Origin: Syntrophaceae bacterium
GTDB taxonomy: Bacteria > Desulfobacterota > Syntrophia > Syntrophales > Smithellaceae
Length of the DNA stretch: 33,793 nucleotides
Direction: 5' to 3'
Assembly (NCBI GenBank): GCA_016927935.1
Contig: JAFGLS010000020.1
Span: 1 to 33,793, forward strand
Position 1 is the first letter of the stretch, and the number at the start of each line of letters is the position of its first letter. The notes beneath the pieces were generated by a model. That model was given only the letters and a program-made list of their open reading frames with translations. It did no database searches and was not told the DNA's origin. The position numbers and the translations under genes are program-made. This document shows, in pieces, positions 1 to 7,647 of the stretch.

Positions 1-358
1 AAATTCAGGAACATCGTGAACTGAATTTTGTAAGTCGTAGTGACACACGCTAAGAGCAAGCGTAGCGTAGCTCGAAGCGCCTGTGGAACTATCCATTAAC
101 CTGTGGTTACTGGAAATTATCCAATCCTCAATTTATCGGGATTGGAAATCAATGAAACTCGCCAAGATCGAGGCGGAAGTTGAATTGTCATTTCCACGAG
201 AGCGGATAGGGATATCCCCGAGGCGAATAACCTAAATACCCTGAATGACACCATGGGGCCACTATAAGCCGAGGGGGATAAATGTGGGTCTAATGCCCCG
301 CCCCTTAGAGCGTAGTTCCTTTGGATATCCCACTGCTTGCGGCGGGGTTGTTCATTAT
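1..358 (+). repeat. Modular hairpin repeat, copy R1
   Basis: Gene-free stretch filled by a composite of inverted repeats. Visible arms are 1-8/21-28 (AAATTCAG/CTGAATTT), 47-52/63-68 (ACGCTA/TAGCGT), 121-127/139-145 (CCAATCC/GGATTGG), a long imperfect stem 144-195, 213-219/274-280 (TATCCCC/GGGGATA) and 296-302/341-347 (CCCCGCC/GGCGGGG). The segment 221-270 is a core, and it recurs at 14774-14805, 19199-19233 and 28850-28900. The segment 281-358 recurs inverted at 14691-14765 and, shortened, at 33665-33710. A minus-strand open frame crosses it, but it follows the repeat and has no homologous gene features, so it is not called. The left edge is cut by the window. The repeat call is firm; its function is unknown. 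Confidence 0.85.
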
Positions 359-432
359 GTTTTCTGTATTGATAAACCATCGCATTTATAATATGGCAAC
401 AAATCAGAACAGTTCTATAAAGGAACGGTAAG

Positions 433-1101
433 ATGGAATTAATAGAAGCAATGCTTCAGCGCAAAAGTATTCGGGCTTTTACGGACAAGGCTGTACCGAA
501 AGAAACAGTCATGGAAATTTTGAATATTGCCTGCCGGGCGCCATCGGCCATGAACACTCAGCCCTGGGAATTTATTGTGGTCACTGGCAAGAAATTGGAT
601 AAGTTGAGAGCCGTTATTGTGGAAAAGCTAAAAAATGGCGCACCCATTGCGCCTGATCACCTGGTGGTAAGCTGGCCCAATGAAGGTATTTACAAACAGC
701 GCCAGATAACTCTCGCCAAACAGTTATTCAAAGCCATGGACATTCCCCGTGAAGATAAGGGAAAACGCGCTTGGTGGCTGGAGCGCGGTTTCCGCTTCTT
801 TGATGCTCCGGCAGCAATTATTATCACAACTGACAGAATTTTGGGTGAAGTAGGACCGTTACTTGATCTGGGTGCTGTGATGCAGAACATCTGCCTAGCT
901 GCCCTGCAGTTTGGCCTGGGCACTTGCATCGAGGATCAGGGCATTTTATATCCGGAAGTCTTTCGCGAACAAATGGGCATCCCTCAGACAAAACGTCTGA
1001 TGATTGCCATCGCCATTGGGTATCCGGACCTAGATTTTCCCGCCAATCAAATTCTCTCTGAGCGTGAGTTGGCGGAAAACCTGACCACCTGGCTGGAATA
1101 A
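433..1101 (+). CDS. Nitroreductase family protein
   Basis: FMN-dependent oxidoreductase of the nitroreductase fold, 222 aa, expected to be cytosolic and dimeric and to use NAD(P)H to reduce nitro, quinone or flavin substrates. The N-terminal FMN-phosphate motif R10-K-S-I-R14 is present, followed by PSAMNTQPWEF (37-47), and a C-terminal GLGTC (161-165) with a GYPD turn (196-199), all typical of the family. A ribosome-binding site AGGAACGG ends a few bases before the ATG. It lies just downstream of repeat R1 and 20 bp upstream of a secreted TPR gene. The substrate cannot be told from sequence; homologues range from NfsA/NfsB-like enzymes to dehalogenases. The family call is secure. Confidence 0.9.
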   Translation: MELIEAMLQRKSIRAFTDKAVPKETVMEILNIACRAPSAMNTQPWEFIVVTGKKLDKLRAVIVEKLKNGAPIAPDHLVVSWPNEGIYKQRQITLAKQLFKAMDIPREDKGKRAWWLERGFRFFDAPAAIIITTDRILGEVGPLLDLGAVMQNICLAALQFGLGTCIEDQGILYPEVFREQMGIPQTKRLMIAIAIGYPDLDFPANQILSERELAENLTTWLE

Positions 1102-1121
1102 TCAATTAATTGTAAAAAATA

Positions 1122-1781
1122 ATGACAATAATTAAAAACATAAAATTGAACGTTATACGTAATTTTACAGTTTCCCTGTTTCTTTTTCTAAGCCTTTTTT
1201 GTTCTCCGGCAATGGGCGAGACGGCATTGGACTGGTGCAATAAGGCCAATGCCTTGTCGGATGGCCGGAAATATACCGACCCATTGAAGGCCATTGAATA
1301 TCTGAACAATGCCCTCAAACTTGAAACGGATAACGCCGAAACGTATTACAACAGGGGGGTTGCCTATGATAATCTTGGCCAGTATCAGCCGGCTATCAAG
1401 GATTATAGTCAAGCTATACGCCTGAAGCCGGACTATGCCGAGGCTTTTTGCAATAGAGGAACAATCAACAACGCCATCGGTCAGTATAAGCGAGCCCTGG
1501 AAGATTTTAATGAAGCCATCCGCCTTAATCCAAACGATGCCGAGGCATACCTCGGGCGGGGTTTCGCCTGCGATAAACTGGGGCAGTACCATCGGGCAAT
1601 TGAGAACTACAGCAAGGCCATCGGACTGAAACCTTACTATACCCGAGCCTACAACAACAGAGGGGCTTGTTGTTTTTCCCTGGGCAAAAACACCCAGGGC
1701 TGTTTAGACGCGCAAAAGGCGTGCGCATTGGGGGACTGCAAATTATTTGATACGGCTAAAAAAAAGAGGCTCTGCCGTTGA
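1122..1781 (+). CDS. Secreted tetratricopeptide repeat protein with Cys-rich tail
   Basis: 219 aa. Residues 1-32 form a signal peptide with a hydrophobic core at 16-30 and a likely cleavage near PAMG-E. At least three consecutive TPR units follow (about 72-105, 106-139, 140-173), each with the YxNRG...LGQY..A...Y..AI pattern. The C-terminal 40 residues hold six cysteines (183, 184, 194, 201, 206, 218), possibly disulfide-bonded in the periplasm. Proteins of this layout usually act as protein-binding scaffolds; no specific partner can be named. The ATG lies 20 bp after the nitroreductase stop without a clear Shine-Dalgarno, so it may be co-transcribed and translationally coupled. Confidence 0.8.
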   Translation: MTIIKNIKLNVIRNFTVSLFLFLSLFCSPAMGETALDWCNKANALSDGRKYTDPLKAIEYLNNALKLETDNAETYYNRGVAYDNLGQYQPAIKDYSQAIRLKPDYAEAFCNRGTINNAIGQYKRALEDFNEAIRLNPNDAEAYLGRGFACDKLGQYHRAIENYSKAIGLKPYYTRAYNNRGACCFSLGKNTQGCLDAQKACALGDCKLFDTAKKKRLCR

Positions 1782-1922
1782 TTTAATAAAGTTGTTTAAG
1801 AAGGATTTTTTCACGCCATTCCTATAAGCAACAACATTTTTATTGTCCATTCCGCAGAATTAAGGCTTAACATACAGAACAAATTGATTTCATTTATCAT
1901 ATTAAAAACATCATATTTTTTG

Positions 1923-1949
1923 TTGACAAACTTCCCATAATAATTTAAT
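1923..1949 (+). promoter_or_regulatory. Candidate promoter of the Rrf2-Hdr operon
   Basis: A perfect -35 hexamer TTGACA (1923-1928) is followed by TTTAAT (1944-1949), a 5/6 match to -10, with a slightly short 15-bp spacer. It sits 46-72 bp upstream of the Rrf2 start in an AT-rich gap. This is a pattern match only; no transcription start is known. Confidence 0.45.
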
Positions 1950-1970
1950 GGCTACCAAAACGATAGCAAT
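1948..1970 (+). promoter_or_regulatory. Candidate Rrf2 operator (inverted repeat)
   Basis: An imperfect inverted repeat with half-sites ATGGCTACC (1948-1956) and, on the other strand, ATTGCTATC (1970-1962); 7 of 9 positions match around a GCTA-N9-TAGC heart. It overlaps the end of the candidate -10 box and lies 25 bp before the Rrf2 ATG, a natural place for autorepression. Rrf2 regulators of the IscR/NsrR/RirA type bind dyads of this size. The assignment is inference from position and symmetry. Confidence 0.4.
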
Positions 1971-1994
1971 TCAATCATTAATTTGAGTGGTGTC

Positions 1995-2462
1995 ATGAAA
2001 CTTTCCACAAGAACACGGTATGGAGTCAGATTGATGGCCGAACTGGCCGTTAATAACGGTAGGGGGCCTGTATATCTGAAAGACATTGCCCGTTCACAGA
2101 ACATTTCTGAAAAATATTTGAGTTTGATTATTATACCCCTCAGAAAGAATGGCTTCGTTAATTCAGTTAGGGGAGCCCATGGCGGGTATAAAATCGCCAA
2201 AGATCCATCACAGATTAATCTAAAGGAGATATTAGACCTGCTGGAAAAAGACTGCTCTCTTGTAAAATGCATCAGTGAGCCATCCACATGCCCGAGAGTG
2301 CCCATCTGCGCAAGTCATGACATCTGGGCAATTATCGGCGGCAAAATTGCCGATATTCTGAATTCGATCACACTGGATACACTGGTAAAGATGACCCATG
2401 AAAAAGAGAAAAAAGCAGGGGCGTATAACATTTTGAACACAACAGAAAATTTACAGTATTAA
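1995..2462 (+). CDS. Rrf2 family transcriptional regulator, probable Fe-S sensor
   Basis: Winged-helix regulator of the Rrf2 family (IscR/NsrR/RirA relatives), 155 aa. The start is taken at ATG 1995 because it gives the family N-terminus MKLSTRTRYG; an in-frame TTG at 1983 would add four residues. The wing motif GAHGGY is present. Counting from the TTG, cysteines at 91, 96, 103 and 109 plus His112 form a cluster like the one that holds a [2Fe-2S] or [4Fe-4S] centre in sensing members. The gene ends 12 bp before the first Hdr-like gene and shares its direction, so it most likely controls that operon in response to iron-sulfur, redox or NO status. Its exact signal cannot be read from the sequence. 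Confidence 0.87.
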   Translation: MKLSTRTRYGVRLMAELAVNNGRGPVYLKDIARSQNISEKYLSLIIIPLRKNGFVNSVRGAHGGYKIAKDPSQINLKEILDLLEKDCSLVKCISEPSTCPRVPICASHDIWAIIGGKIADILNSITLDTLVKMTHEKEKKAGAYNILNTTENLQY

Positions 2463-2474
2463 TGGGAGTATGAT

Positions 2475-3434
2475 ATGAAACATCAAAGTCCGTCTAGCGG
2501 AATTAAAAAAACTTCCGGAATAAGTTCCTGGAATGAAATAAATCGTAACCTCAATCAACTATCAGATGAGGAAATCATAAATTTATATTATCAGCTTCGC
2601 GATGAATGCAGCGGTACCGGTAAAATTTCTCACTTTCCCAATATCAAATATCTTTATGCGACGCCTTTTGAAAGGGAAAAGGATCGCCGTGAACAGCAAC
2701 AATGGCAGAAAAAACAGAAAGTCATTTCCGAAGTTATTGACTGGTATCGTAAAGCAAAAAACAAATCCTGCGTCTGGTGGCTGGAAAATCACGTCATTGC
2801 CAAACATTCCGCATCAAGCTGCATGAATTGCGGCGCCTGTACAGCTCTCTGTCCAGCGGCGGAATTTTATGACTTCAGCCCGCGGGAAATCATGACGATA
2901 ATACAGGAAAAAAATGAAGATTCCATAATCGGATTATTGAAGTCGGAGACAATCTGGTACTGTCATCAGTGCGGTTCCTGCAAGACAAAATGCCCGCGGC
3001 AGAACAGTCCTTTCGGCATGATTTCTTCCTTAAGACAATTAAGCCAGATCAAGGGATATCACATCGAAAGCGTTCGCGGCAGACAGCAATACTTTGGACG
3101 TCATTTGTGGGGCGGCAATCTCTGGAACAGAGCCTGCACCCTATACTTCAGAAACGCAATTCCTGATACTCATCAGGATTTCGGTCCCCGGTTCGAAACG
3201 TATTTTAACCGACAGGATGAATTTATGAAGCAGGTGGGGGCTCATCCGGATATGGAAGGTCCGTTCTCCGGTCGTAAGGTTCATCCTGAAACCTTGAAGG
3301 AACTAAGAAAATTATGGATAGCCGGCGGAGCGGTATTTTTCTGGTCGCTCATTGAAGAGGCAGCCCGAAGGCAGGCAAAAGAGATGAATCTGTCCATTGA
3401 TGAATATCACAACAAAGTAAAAACAGAAGGCTGA
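2475..3434 (+). CDS. HdrC-like 2x[4Fe-4S] protein
   Basis: 319 aa, soluble, electron-carrying subunit related to heterodisulfide reductase HdrC. Two complete ferredoxin-type motifs are visible: C116-C119-C122-C126 and C163-C166-C169-C173, each CxxCxxCxxxC and each suited to a [4Fe-4S] cluster. A basic, helical N-terminal 110 residues and a C-terminal extension of about 125 residues flank the clusters, so it is clearly longer than methanogen HdrC (about 190 aa). No membrane helix of QmoC or DsrM type is present. A GGGAG site precedes the ATG. The next gene, HdrB-like, starts 6 bp later, which implies a joint complex. The role as electron relay is inferred from the family; the physiological donor is unknown. 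Confidence 0.8.
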   Translation: MKHQSPSSGIKKTSGISSWNEINRNLNQLSDEEIINLYYQLRDECSGTGKISHFPNIKYLYATPFEREKDRREQQQWQKKQKVISEVIDWYRKAKNKSCVWWLENHVIAKHSASSCMNCGACTALCPAAEFYDFSPREIMTIIQEKNEDSIIGLLKSETIWYCHQCGSCKTKCPRQNSPFGMISSLRQLSQIKGYHIESVRGRQQYFGRHLWGGNLWNRACTLYFRNAIPDTHQDFGPRFETYFNRQDEFMKQVGAHPDMEGPFSGRKVHPETLKELRKLWIAGGAVFFWSLIEEAARRQAKEMNLSIDEYHNKVKTEG

Positions 3435-3440
3435 GAATCA

Positions 3441-4478
3441 ATGGTGAATTACAATAAAAAAGGCCGCCAGCAGCTTTGGGAAAAGTATTCCAAAGGTATT
3501 CCGGACGATAACTATTTTCTTACTTTCAGTTGCATTTTAGGCAGTTTTTATCCTGCTTCGGAAACAATGGTCCCCAGACTTTACGATCAATTGAATATTA
3601 ACTGGAAGACGCAATTCGAATCAAAATCAGGATGGTCCTGTTGCACGGCGATCGGCTACCATGGCGATATCATGCCGATTGAATCCACTCTATTGACGGT
3701 GGCCAGGCTCTGGTCAATTGCCCAGGAATCAGGAATGCAGGTTGTTACACCGACTTGTGTGACGTCATTCGGCACTTACTGCGAATGCAAGGATATTCTT
3801 GAGCACGAACCTGACCTGAGAAAAAAAATTAAAAAATTATTGAAGGAAACCTGCGGTCGTAATTTTGAACTTCCGGAATATCTCGTTCATGTGAGCGACA
3901 TCTATTACCATCATCGCGAACACATCAAAAAACATTTCAAGTACAGTTTAACAGAGATTAATACAGGCCGTCCTCTTCAGGTGGTGGATCATGTTGGCTG
4001 TCACTACAACAAGTTGTTTCCGGAAAAACAGACAATCGGCGGTTCCGAATATTGCGACGTACTTGCCGGTATGGTGCGGTCTTGGGGGGGAGAAAATATT
4101 GACTATCCGGAACGCCGTCACTGCTGCGGTATGGGATTCAGGCAATGCATGATTCCGCCAAACCGCGGAGCAACACTTTCCAATGTATACAAAAAGATAA
4201 GAAGCATGGCGCCTTTCTATCCCGATCTGATCGTTACCAACTGCCCCGGCTGTGAGGTTTTTCTGGATAAGGAACAGTGGGCAATTTTTGAATTGACCGG
4301 TAATAAATATTTCATTCCCGTTCTTACCTATCAGGAACTGGCCGGTTTGCTTTTAGGATGGGACCCTTATGACATAGTGGGTATAGATTCGCATACCGTC
4401 CCCGTTGAACCTTTGCTGGATAAAATTGGCATTACTTATGAAAAAGAAAAATCAATGCACGTAGAAAATTATAAATAA
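3441..4478 (+). CDS. HdrB-like CCG-domain protein
   Basis: 345 aa, resembles the HdrB catalytic subunit of heterodisulfide reductase, with two CCG (cysteine-rich) domains that in known members bind non-cubane [4Fe-4S] clusters. The second domain is complete: C187, C228-C229, C268-x-x-C271. The first has C31, C67-C68 and C106, but Thr103 stands where the first Cys of the final CxxC should be, so that site may hold no cluster or a different one. It is placed 6 bp after the HdrC-like gene and 4 bp before the HdrA-like gene. In the family this subunit carries out disulfide or thiol chemistry; the substrate here is unknown, and genuine CoM-CoB chemistry is not expected in a bacterium. Confidence 0.8.
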   Translation: MVNYNKKGRQQLWEKYSKGIPDDNYFLTFSCILGSFYPASETMVPRLYDQLNINWKTQFESKSGWSCCTAIGYHGDIMPIESTLLTVARLWSIAQESGMQVVTPTCVTSFGTYCECKDILEHEPDLRKKIKKLLKETCGRNFELPEYLVHVSDIYYHHREHIKKHFKYSLTEINTGRPLQVVDHVGCHYNKLFPEKQTIGGSEYCDVLAGMVRSWGGENIDYPERRHCCGMGFRQCMIPPNRGATLSNVYKKIRSMAPFYPDLIVTNCPGCEVFLDKEQWAIFELTGNKYFIPVLTYQELAGLLLGWDPYDIVGIDSHTVPVEPLLDKIGITYEKEKSMHVENYK

Positions 4479-4482
4479 AAAC

Positions 4483-5535
4483 ATGGATAAAAAAACAACC
4501 AATAGTAAGGTACTGATAATCGGCGGCGGAGTAACAGGCCTGTCAACCGCTGTTAATCTGGATATGCTGGGAATCGATTCAATAATTATCGAAAAAACTT
4601 CTGAGATGGGCGGGAAGGTAAAAGAATACTCCAGGATATTTCCGGATTTTCGCAGTGGAAAAAATATTATCCAAGAGCTTATTGACAAAGTTAAGCAATC
4701 ATCGCGCATCAAACCTGTTGTTTCCACATTCATTACGTCGGTAGAAAGAATAAACGGAACGTATTCTGTTCTCGCATCAAATAATAAAAAATATAATGTC
4801 AGGGCCATTATCCTTGCCTGCGGCTTTGAAGTCTTTAACGCACGGCTTCAGGAAGAATATGGTTATGGTGTTTACCCTAATGTCATTAATTCATTAGAGT
4901 TGGAATCCATGCTGAGTGCCGATGAAGAAGGGATATTGCTGAGACCATCTGACGGAAAACCGGCCAAAAGAATGGCAATTGTCTTTTGCGTCGGTTCACG
5001 AAGCAAGCGGCTGGGTAATCCATATTGCTCAAGAATATGCTGTTCATACAGCACGAAACAGGCTATTGAAATAATGGAAAGGATTCCCGATGCAAGCGTA
5101 ACCTGTTTCTATATAGACATCAGAACCTATGACCGTGGTTTTGAAGAAATGTATCAATACGCGCAGGAATTGGGCGTCAAATATGTCCGTGGACGCGTAT
5201 CCGAATGCAGTGCCCTGCCCAATGGAGACATTCATGTTCGGGCTGAAAACACACTGTTGGGCAACCCGGTTCAGGGAATATTTGACATTGTTTCATTATC
5301 GGTGGGCATGATGCCATGCGCCGATGCCGATAATCTGGCAAAACTTTTGAGTATTGAACGCAGCGAGGATGGTTTTTTTACAAGAAAAGATAGTTTTCTT
5401 TCGCCGCATGACACGGTTAGGGAAGGCATTTTTCTTGCCGGCAGTTTAACAGGTCTAAAACCGATAAAAGACTGCCTTTTAGAAGGCATGTCCGTAAGCA
5501 GCAGAATTACCGCTTATCTCGGTAAAAACAAATAA
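4483..5535 (+). CDS. Short HdrA-like FAD oxidoreductase
   Basis: 350 aa flavoprotein of the HdrA/thioredoxin-reductase-like fold. The dinucleotide motif GGGVTGLSTA near residue 14 binds FAD, and the HdrA-specific segments VFCVGSRS, CSRICC (cluster-binding cysteines) and FYIDIRTYDRGFEEMY are present. It lacks the N- and C-terminal ferredoxin domains of methanogen HdrA (about 650 aa), so it matches the compact HdrA of the sulfur-oxidiser sHdr complex more than a bifurcating HdrA. QmoA is also compact, but QmoB and membrane QmoC are missing here. It sits between the HdrB-like and fused HdrC-HdrB-like genes with gaps of 4 and 8 bp. It probably links the two thiol-active modules electronically. 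Confidence 0.82.
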   Translation: MDKKTTNSKVLIIGGGVTGLSTAVNLDMLGIDSIIIEKTSEMGGKVKEYSRIFPDFRSGKNIIQELIDKVKQSSRIKPVVSTFITSVERINGTYSVLASNNKKYNVRAIILACGFEVFNARLQEEYGYGVYPNVINSLELESMLSADEEGILLRPSDGKPAKRMAIVFCVGSRSKRLGNPYCSRICCSYSTKQAIEIMERIPDASVTCFYIDIRTYDRGFEEMYQYAQELGVKYVRGRVSECSALPNGDIHVRAENTLLGNPVQGIFDIVSLSVGMMPCADADNLAKLLSIERSEDGFFTRKDSFLSPHDTVREGIFLAGSLTGLKPIKDCLLEGMSVSSRITAYLGKNK

Positions 5536-5543
5536 TAATTACA

Positions 5544-6812
5544 ATGAATCACAGAGAAATAACAAACATTGATTACGGTTTCAGATTAAACGGCAATCCC
5601 ATTCTTTTTTACAAAGACCGGTCGCTTGCAGCCGATGAATCAACACATCAGATGGAAAAAGCTCTGCGGCAATTGAGCATGGAATATTATGTTTTCGACC
5701 GTTGCCTGCAGTGCGGAATTTGTTCCAGTTCCTGCCCTTTTAGTATGCTGAAGATTGACGAACATTTCTCGCCGCGCACATTTATCCAAAAAACACGTCT
5801 GGGATTGCTTGACCTGGATAAGGAAGAACTTTGGACTTGCACTAATTGTGGAAGTTGTCAGATGGTGTGCCCTTTTGAAATCAAACTCCCGGAAGTAATG
5901 GCACAATTGCGGCATCTGGTTGTGGAACAGGGCGCCGGTCATGTACCTTTGTCCATCAAAAGTTCGACTTCATCAATAGCATCATGCGGCAATCCCTGGA
6001 GGGAAGAAACCGCGACAAGAACAAAATGGCTCAGGGAAAATGGAATAACTCAAGACACTTCCGATAACAAAAAGTCCATTCACATTTTTTTGGGCTGCCT
6101 TGCCGGATATGATCGGAGAGCGCACAAAACAGCTGAAGCGGCAATGCACATTCTTAAAATAGCCGGTATCCACTTTAAAATCCTGGCCGACGATGAAGTC
6201 TGCTGCGGGGATACCGCATGCCGGGTGGGAGATTTTTCCACAGCGAAAAGAGTTAAAAAGATTAATGAAGAAAATTTTTTAAGAAACAATATTGAAAAAC
6301 TGTATGTATTATCTCCCCATTGTTTCAGTACATTTAAAGATCTTTTCAGTTCAAAAGAGATGAAAAATATCAAAACAGCACCTCTTATCGAACTTATTCA
6401 TCAGCTATTCAGAAGCAGAACAATCAAGGTAAACGGCAATATAGAAAAAAAAGTTACATTTCATGACCCGTGTTTCTTCAGTAAACATCTGGACATTATT
6501 GACCAGCCACGGGAAATTCTTCAGGAGATTCCGGGAATTGAATTTGTAGAGATGGAACACTACGGAAAGAAAAGTTTATGCTGCGGCGGCGGGGGCGGCG
6601 GTATCTGGAGGGATGTAAAAAAAGGCGAACGCCTGTCGGAAGTCCGCCTGGATGAGGCTATCGCAGTTGGTGCACAAATAGTTGTCACCAATTGTCCCTA
6701 TTGTCTGTCAATGCTGGAGGATGCCAGACAAGGGGACGAAAAATACAAATTTTTGGAAATTATGGATATTTTTGAATTAATCAGGAAAGGAATGAACTAT
6801 GAAAATAATTGA
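5544..6812 (+). CDS. Fused HdrC-HdrB (HdrD-like) Fe-S protein
   Basis: 422 aa. The N-terminal HdrC part has two ferredoxin motifs, C54-C57-C60-C64 and C99-C102-C105-C109. The C-terminal HdrB part has two CCG domains: C185, C220-C221, C260 (Ser257 replaces the first Cys of the last pair) and C310, C346-C347, C384-x-x-C387. The second is complete and followed by a Gly run (348-353). The C-to-B fusion is known from HdrD, GlpC and other respiratory (Fe-S) proteins. It has no membrane span. It follows the HdrA-like gene by 8 bp and overlaps the amidohydrolase gene by 14 bp. In this operon it would be the second thiol/disulfide-active module, giving a C1-B1-A-C2B2 set. Confidence 0.82.
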   Translation: MNHREITNIDYGFRLNGNPILFYKDRSLAADESTHQMEKALRQLSMEYYVFDRCLQCGICSSSCPFSMLKIDEHFSPRTFIQKTRLGLLDLDKEELWTCTNCGSCQMVCPFEIKLPEVMAQLRHLVVEQGAGHVPLSIKSSTSSIASCGNPWREETATRTKWLRENGITQDTSDNKKSIHIFLGCLAGYDRRAHKTAEAAMHILKIAGIHFKILADDEVCCGDTACRVGDFSTAKRVKKINEENFLRNNIEKLYVLSPHCFSTFKDLFSSKEMKNIKTAPLIELIHQLFRSRTIKVNGNIEKKVTFHDPCFFSKHLDIIDQPREILQEIPGIEFVEMEHYGKKSLCCGGGGGGIWRDVKKGERLSEVRLDEAIAVGAQIVVTNCPYCLSMLEDARQGDEKYKFLEIMDIFELIRKGMNYENN

Positions 6813-7623
6813 TTCCAGAGTGCGCCTGCGCACAGAACAGTGTCTTAAGATTTTAACTGATGAAAACAAGAACTGTTATAGTGAATACGTTCATCTGTAC
6901 AAAATGAAATCACGCCTCAGTCCTCTACCGGTGAAAGAGCTGATAGAAATTGCCGCAAGCAACAATATAGAACAGATGATGGCTTACGGTATTTCGACGG
7001 AAGAAAACGAGCATATTCTAAATATAGCTCGACAATTTAAAGAAATTATTCCTATCGCCGGTATCAGTATCGGAAAGGGAATTCGCCACGCTCTGCGTGA
7101 CATCGGGAAGTATTGCGATGAAGGTACAGCCGCGATATTCATGTCACCTTTTGATTTAAACCACGCCCTCAACGACCGTCTTCTTTACCCTCTATACGGG
7201 ATGTGTGAATTAATAAAAAAACCGGTGATTATTCATGGCTCAATACATTATTGGAGGGGAGCATATATGTGGCACGGCCAACCACAGTACATAGATGAAA
7301 TTGCAGTTGATTTTCCGGAGCTGAAAATTATTGTTTCCCACGGCGGAAATGGTTTTGGTCCTTCCATTCTTGCTGTTGCCCAGCGGCATCCGAACGTTTA
7401 CCTGGAATTCAGCGCTCTTAATCCGTCTTACATGGCCCCGGAATTTCTTTATGCTGCCAATACCTACCTGAAAAACAAGTGTATTTTCGGCACCGATTAT
7501 CCGCTTGTTGATTTTAAGGTGGCTATCGCGCGCTGGGAAAAAATACTGCGTGAAAATGTTAAAGAATTATTTTTCCGCCAGAATGTACTGGATGCTTTAT
7601 ATAAAGCACCAGATGCTTTTTAA
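6799..7623 (+). CDS. Amidohydrolase-2 fold protein with altered metal site
   Basis: 274 aa TIM-barrel protein of the amidohydrolase/ACMSD-like superfamily. The usual first metal motif HxH after strand 1 is replaced by Arg (IDSRVRLR, R7 and R9), while the later ligands are kept: H146 in IIHGS, H181 in SHGGNG, and D233 in GTDYP. With HxH missing, the normal mononuclear Zn site is incomplete, so the protein may use another metal geometry, bind substrate without hydrolysis, or serve a non-hydrolytic role such as decarboxylation. The 14-bp overlap with the fused Hdr gene means obligate co-expression, so its substrate is probably what connects to the Hdr-like complex. The reaction is unknown. Confidence 0.75.
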   Translation: MKIIDSRVRLRTEQCLKILTDENKNCYSEYVHLYKMKSRLSPLPVKELIEIAASNNIEQMMAYGISTEENEHILNIARQFKEIIPIAGISIGKGIRHALRDIGKYCDEGTAAIFMSPFDLNHALNDRLLYPLYGMCELIKKPVIIHGSIHYWRGAYMWHGQPQYIDEIAVDFPELKIIVSHGGNGFGPSILAVAQRHPNVYLEFSALNPSYMAPEFLYAANTYLKNKCIFGTDYPLVDFKVAIARWEKILRENVKELFFRQNVLDALYKAPDAF

Positions 7624-7647
7624 AAGAATAATCAAGGAGGTATGAAC

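Noticed and set aside
117-380. Minus-strand open frame of 87 codons in the first intergenic region
   Set aside because: It lies wholly inside repeat R1, and a similar peptide arises from R3 on the same relative strand (19040-19357) because both translate the shared core. No ribosome-binding site or domain; treated as a by-product of the repeat.
2475-5535. Possible QmoABC complex
   Set aside because: There is no QmoB-sized HdrA/MvhD fusion and no HdrC protein with a membrane cytochrome-b domain. The HdrB proteins and the C2B2 fusion point to another Hdr-type complex.
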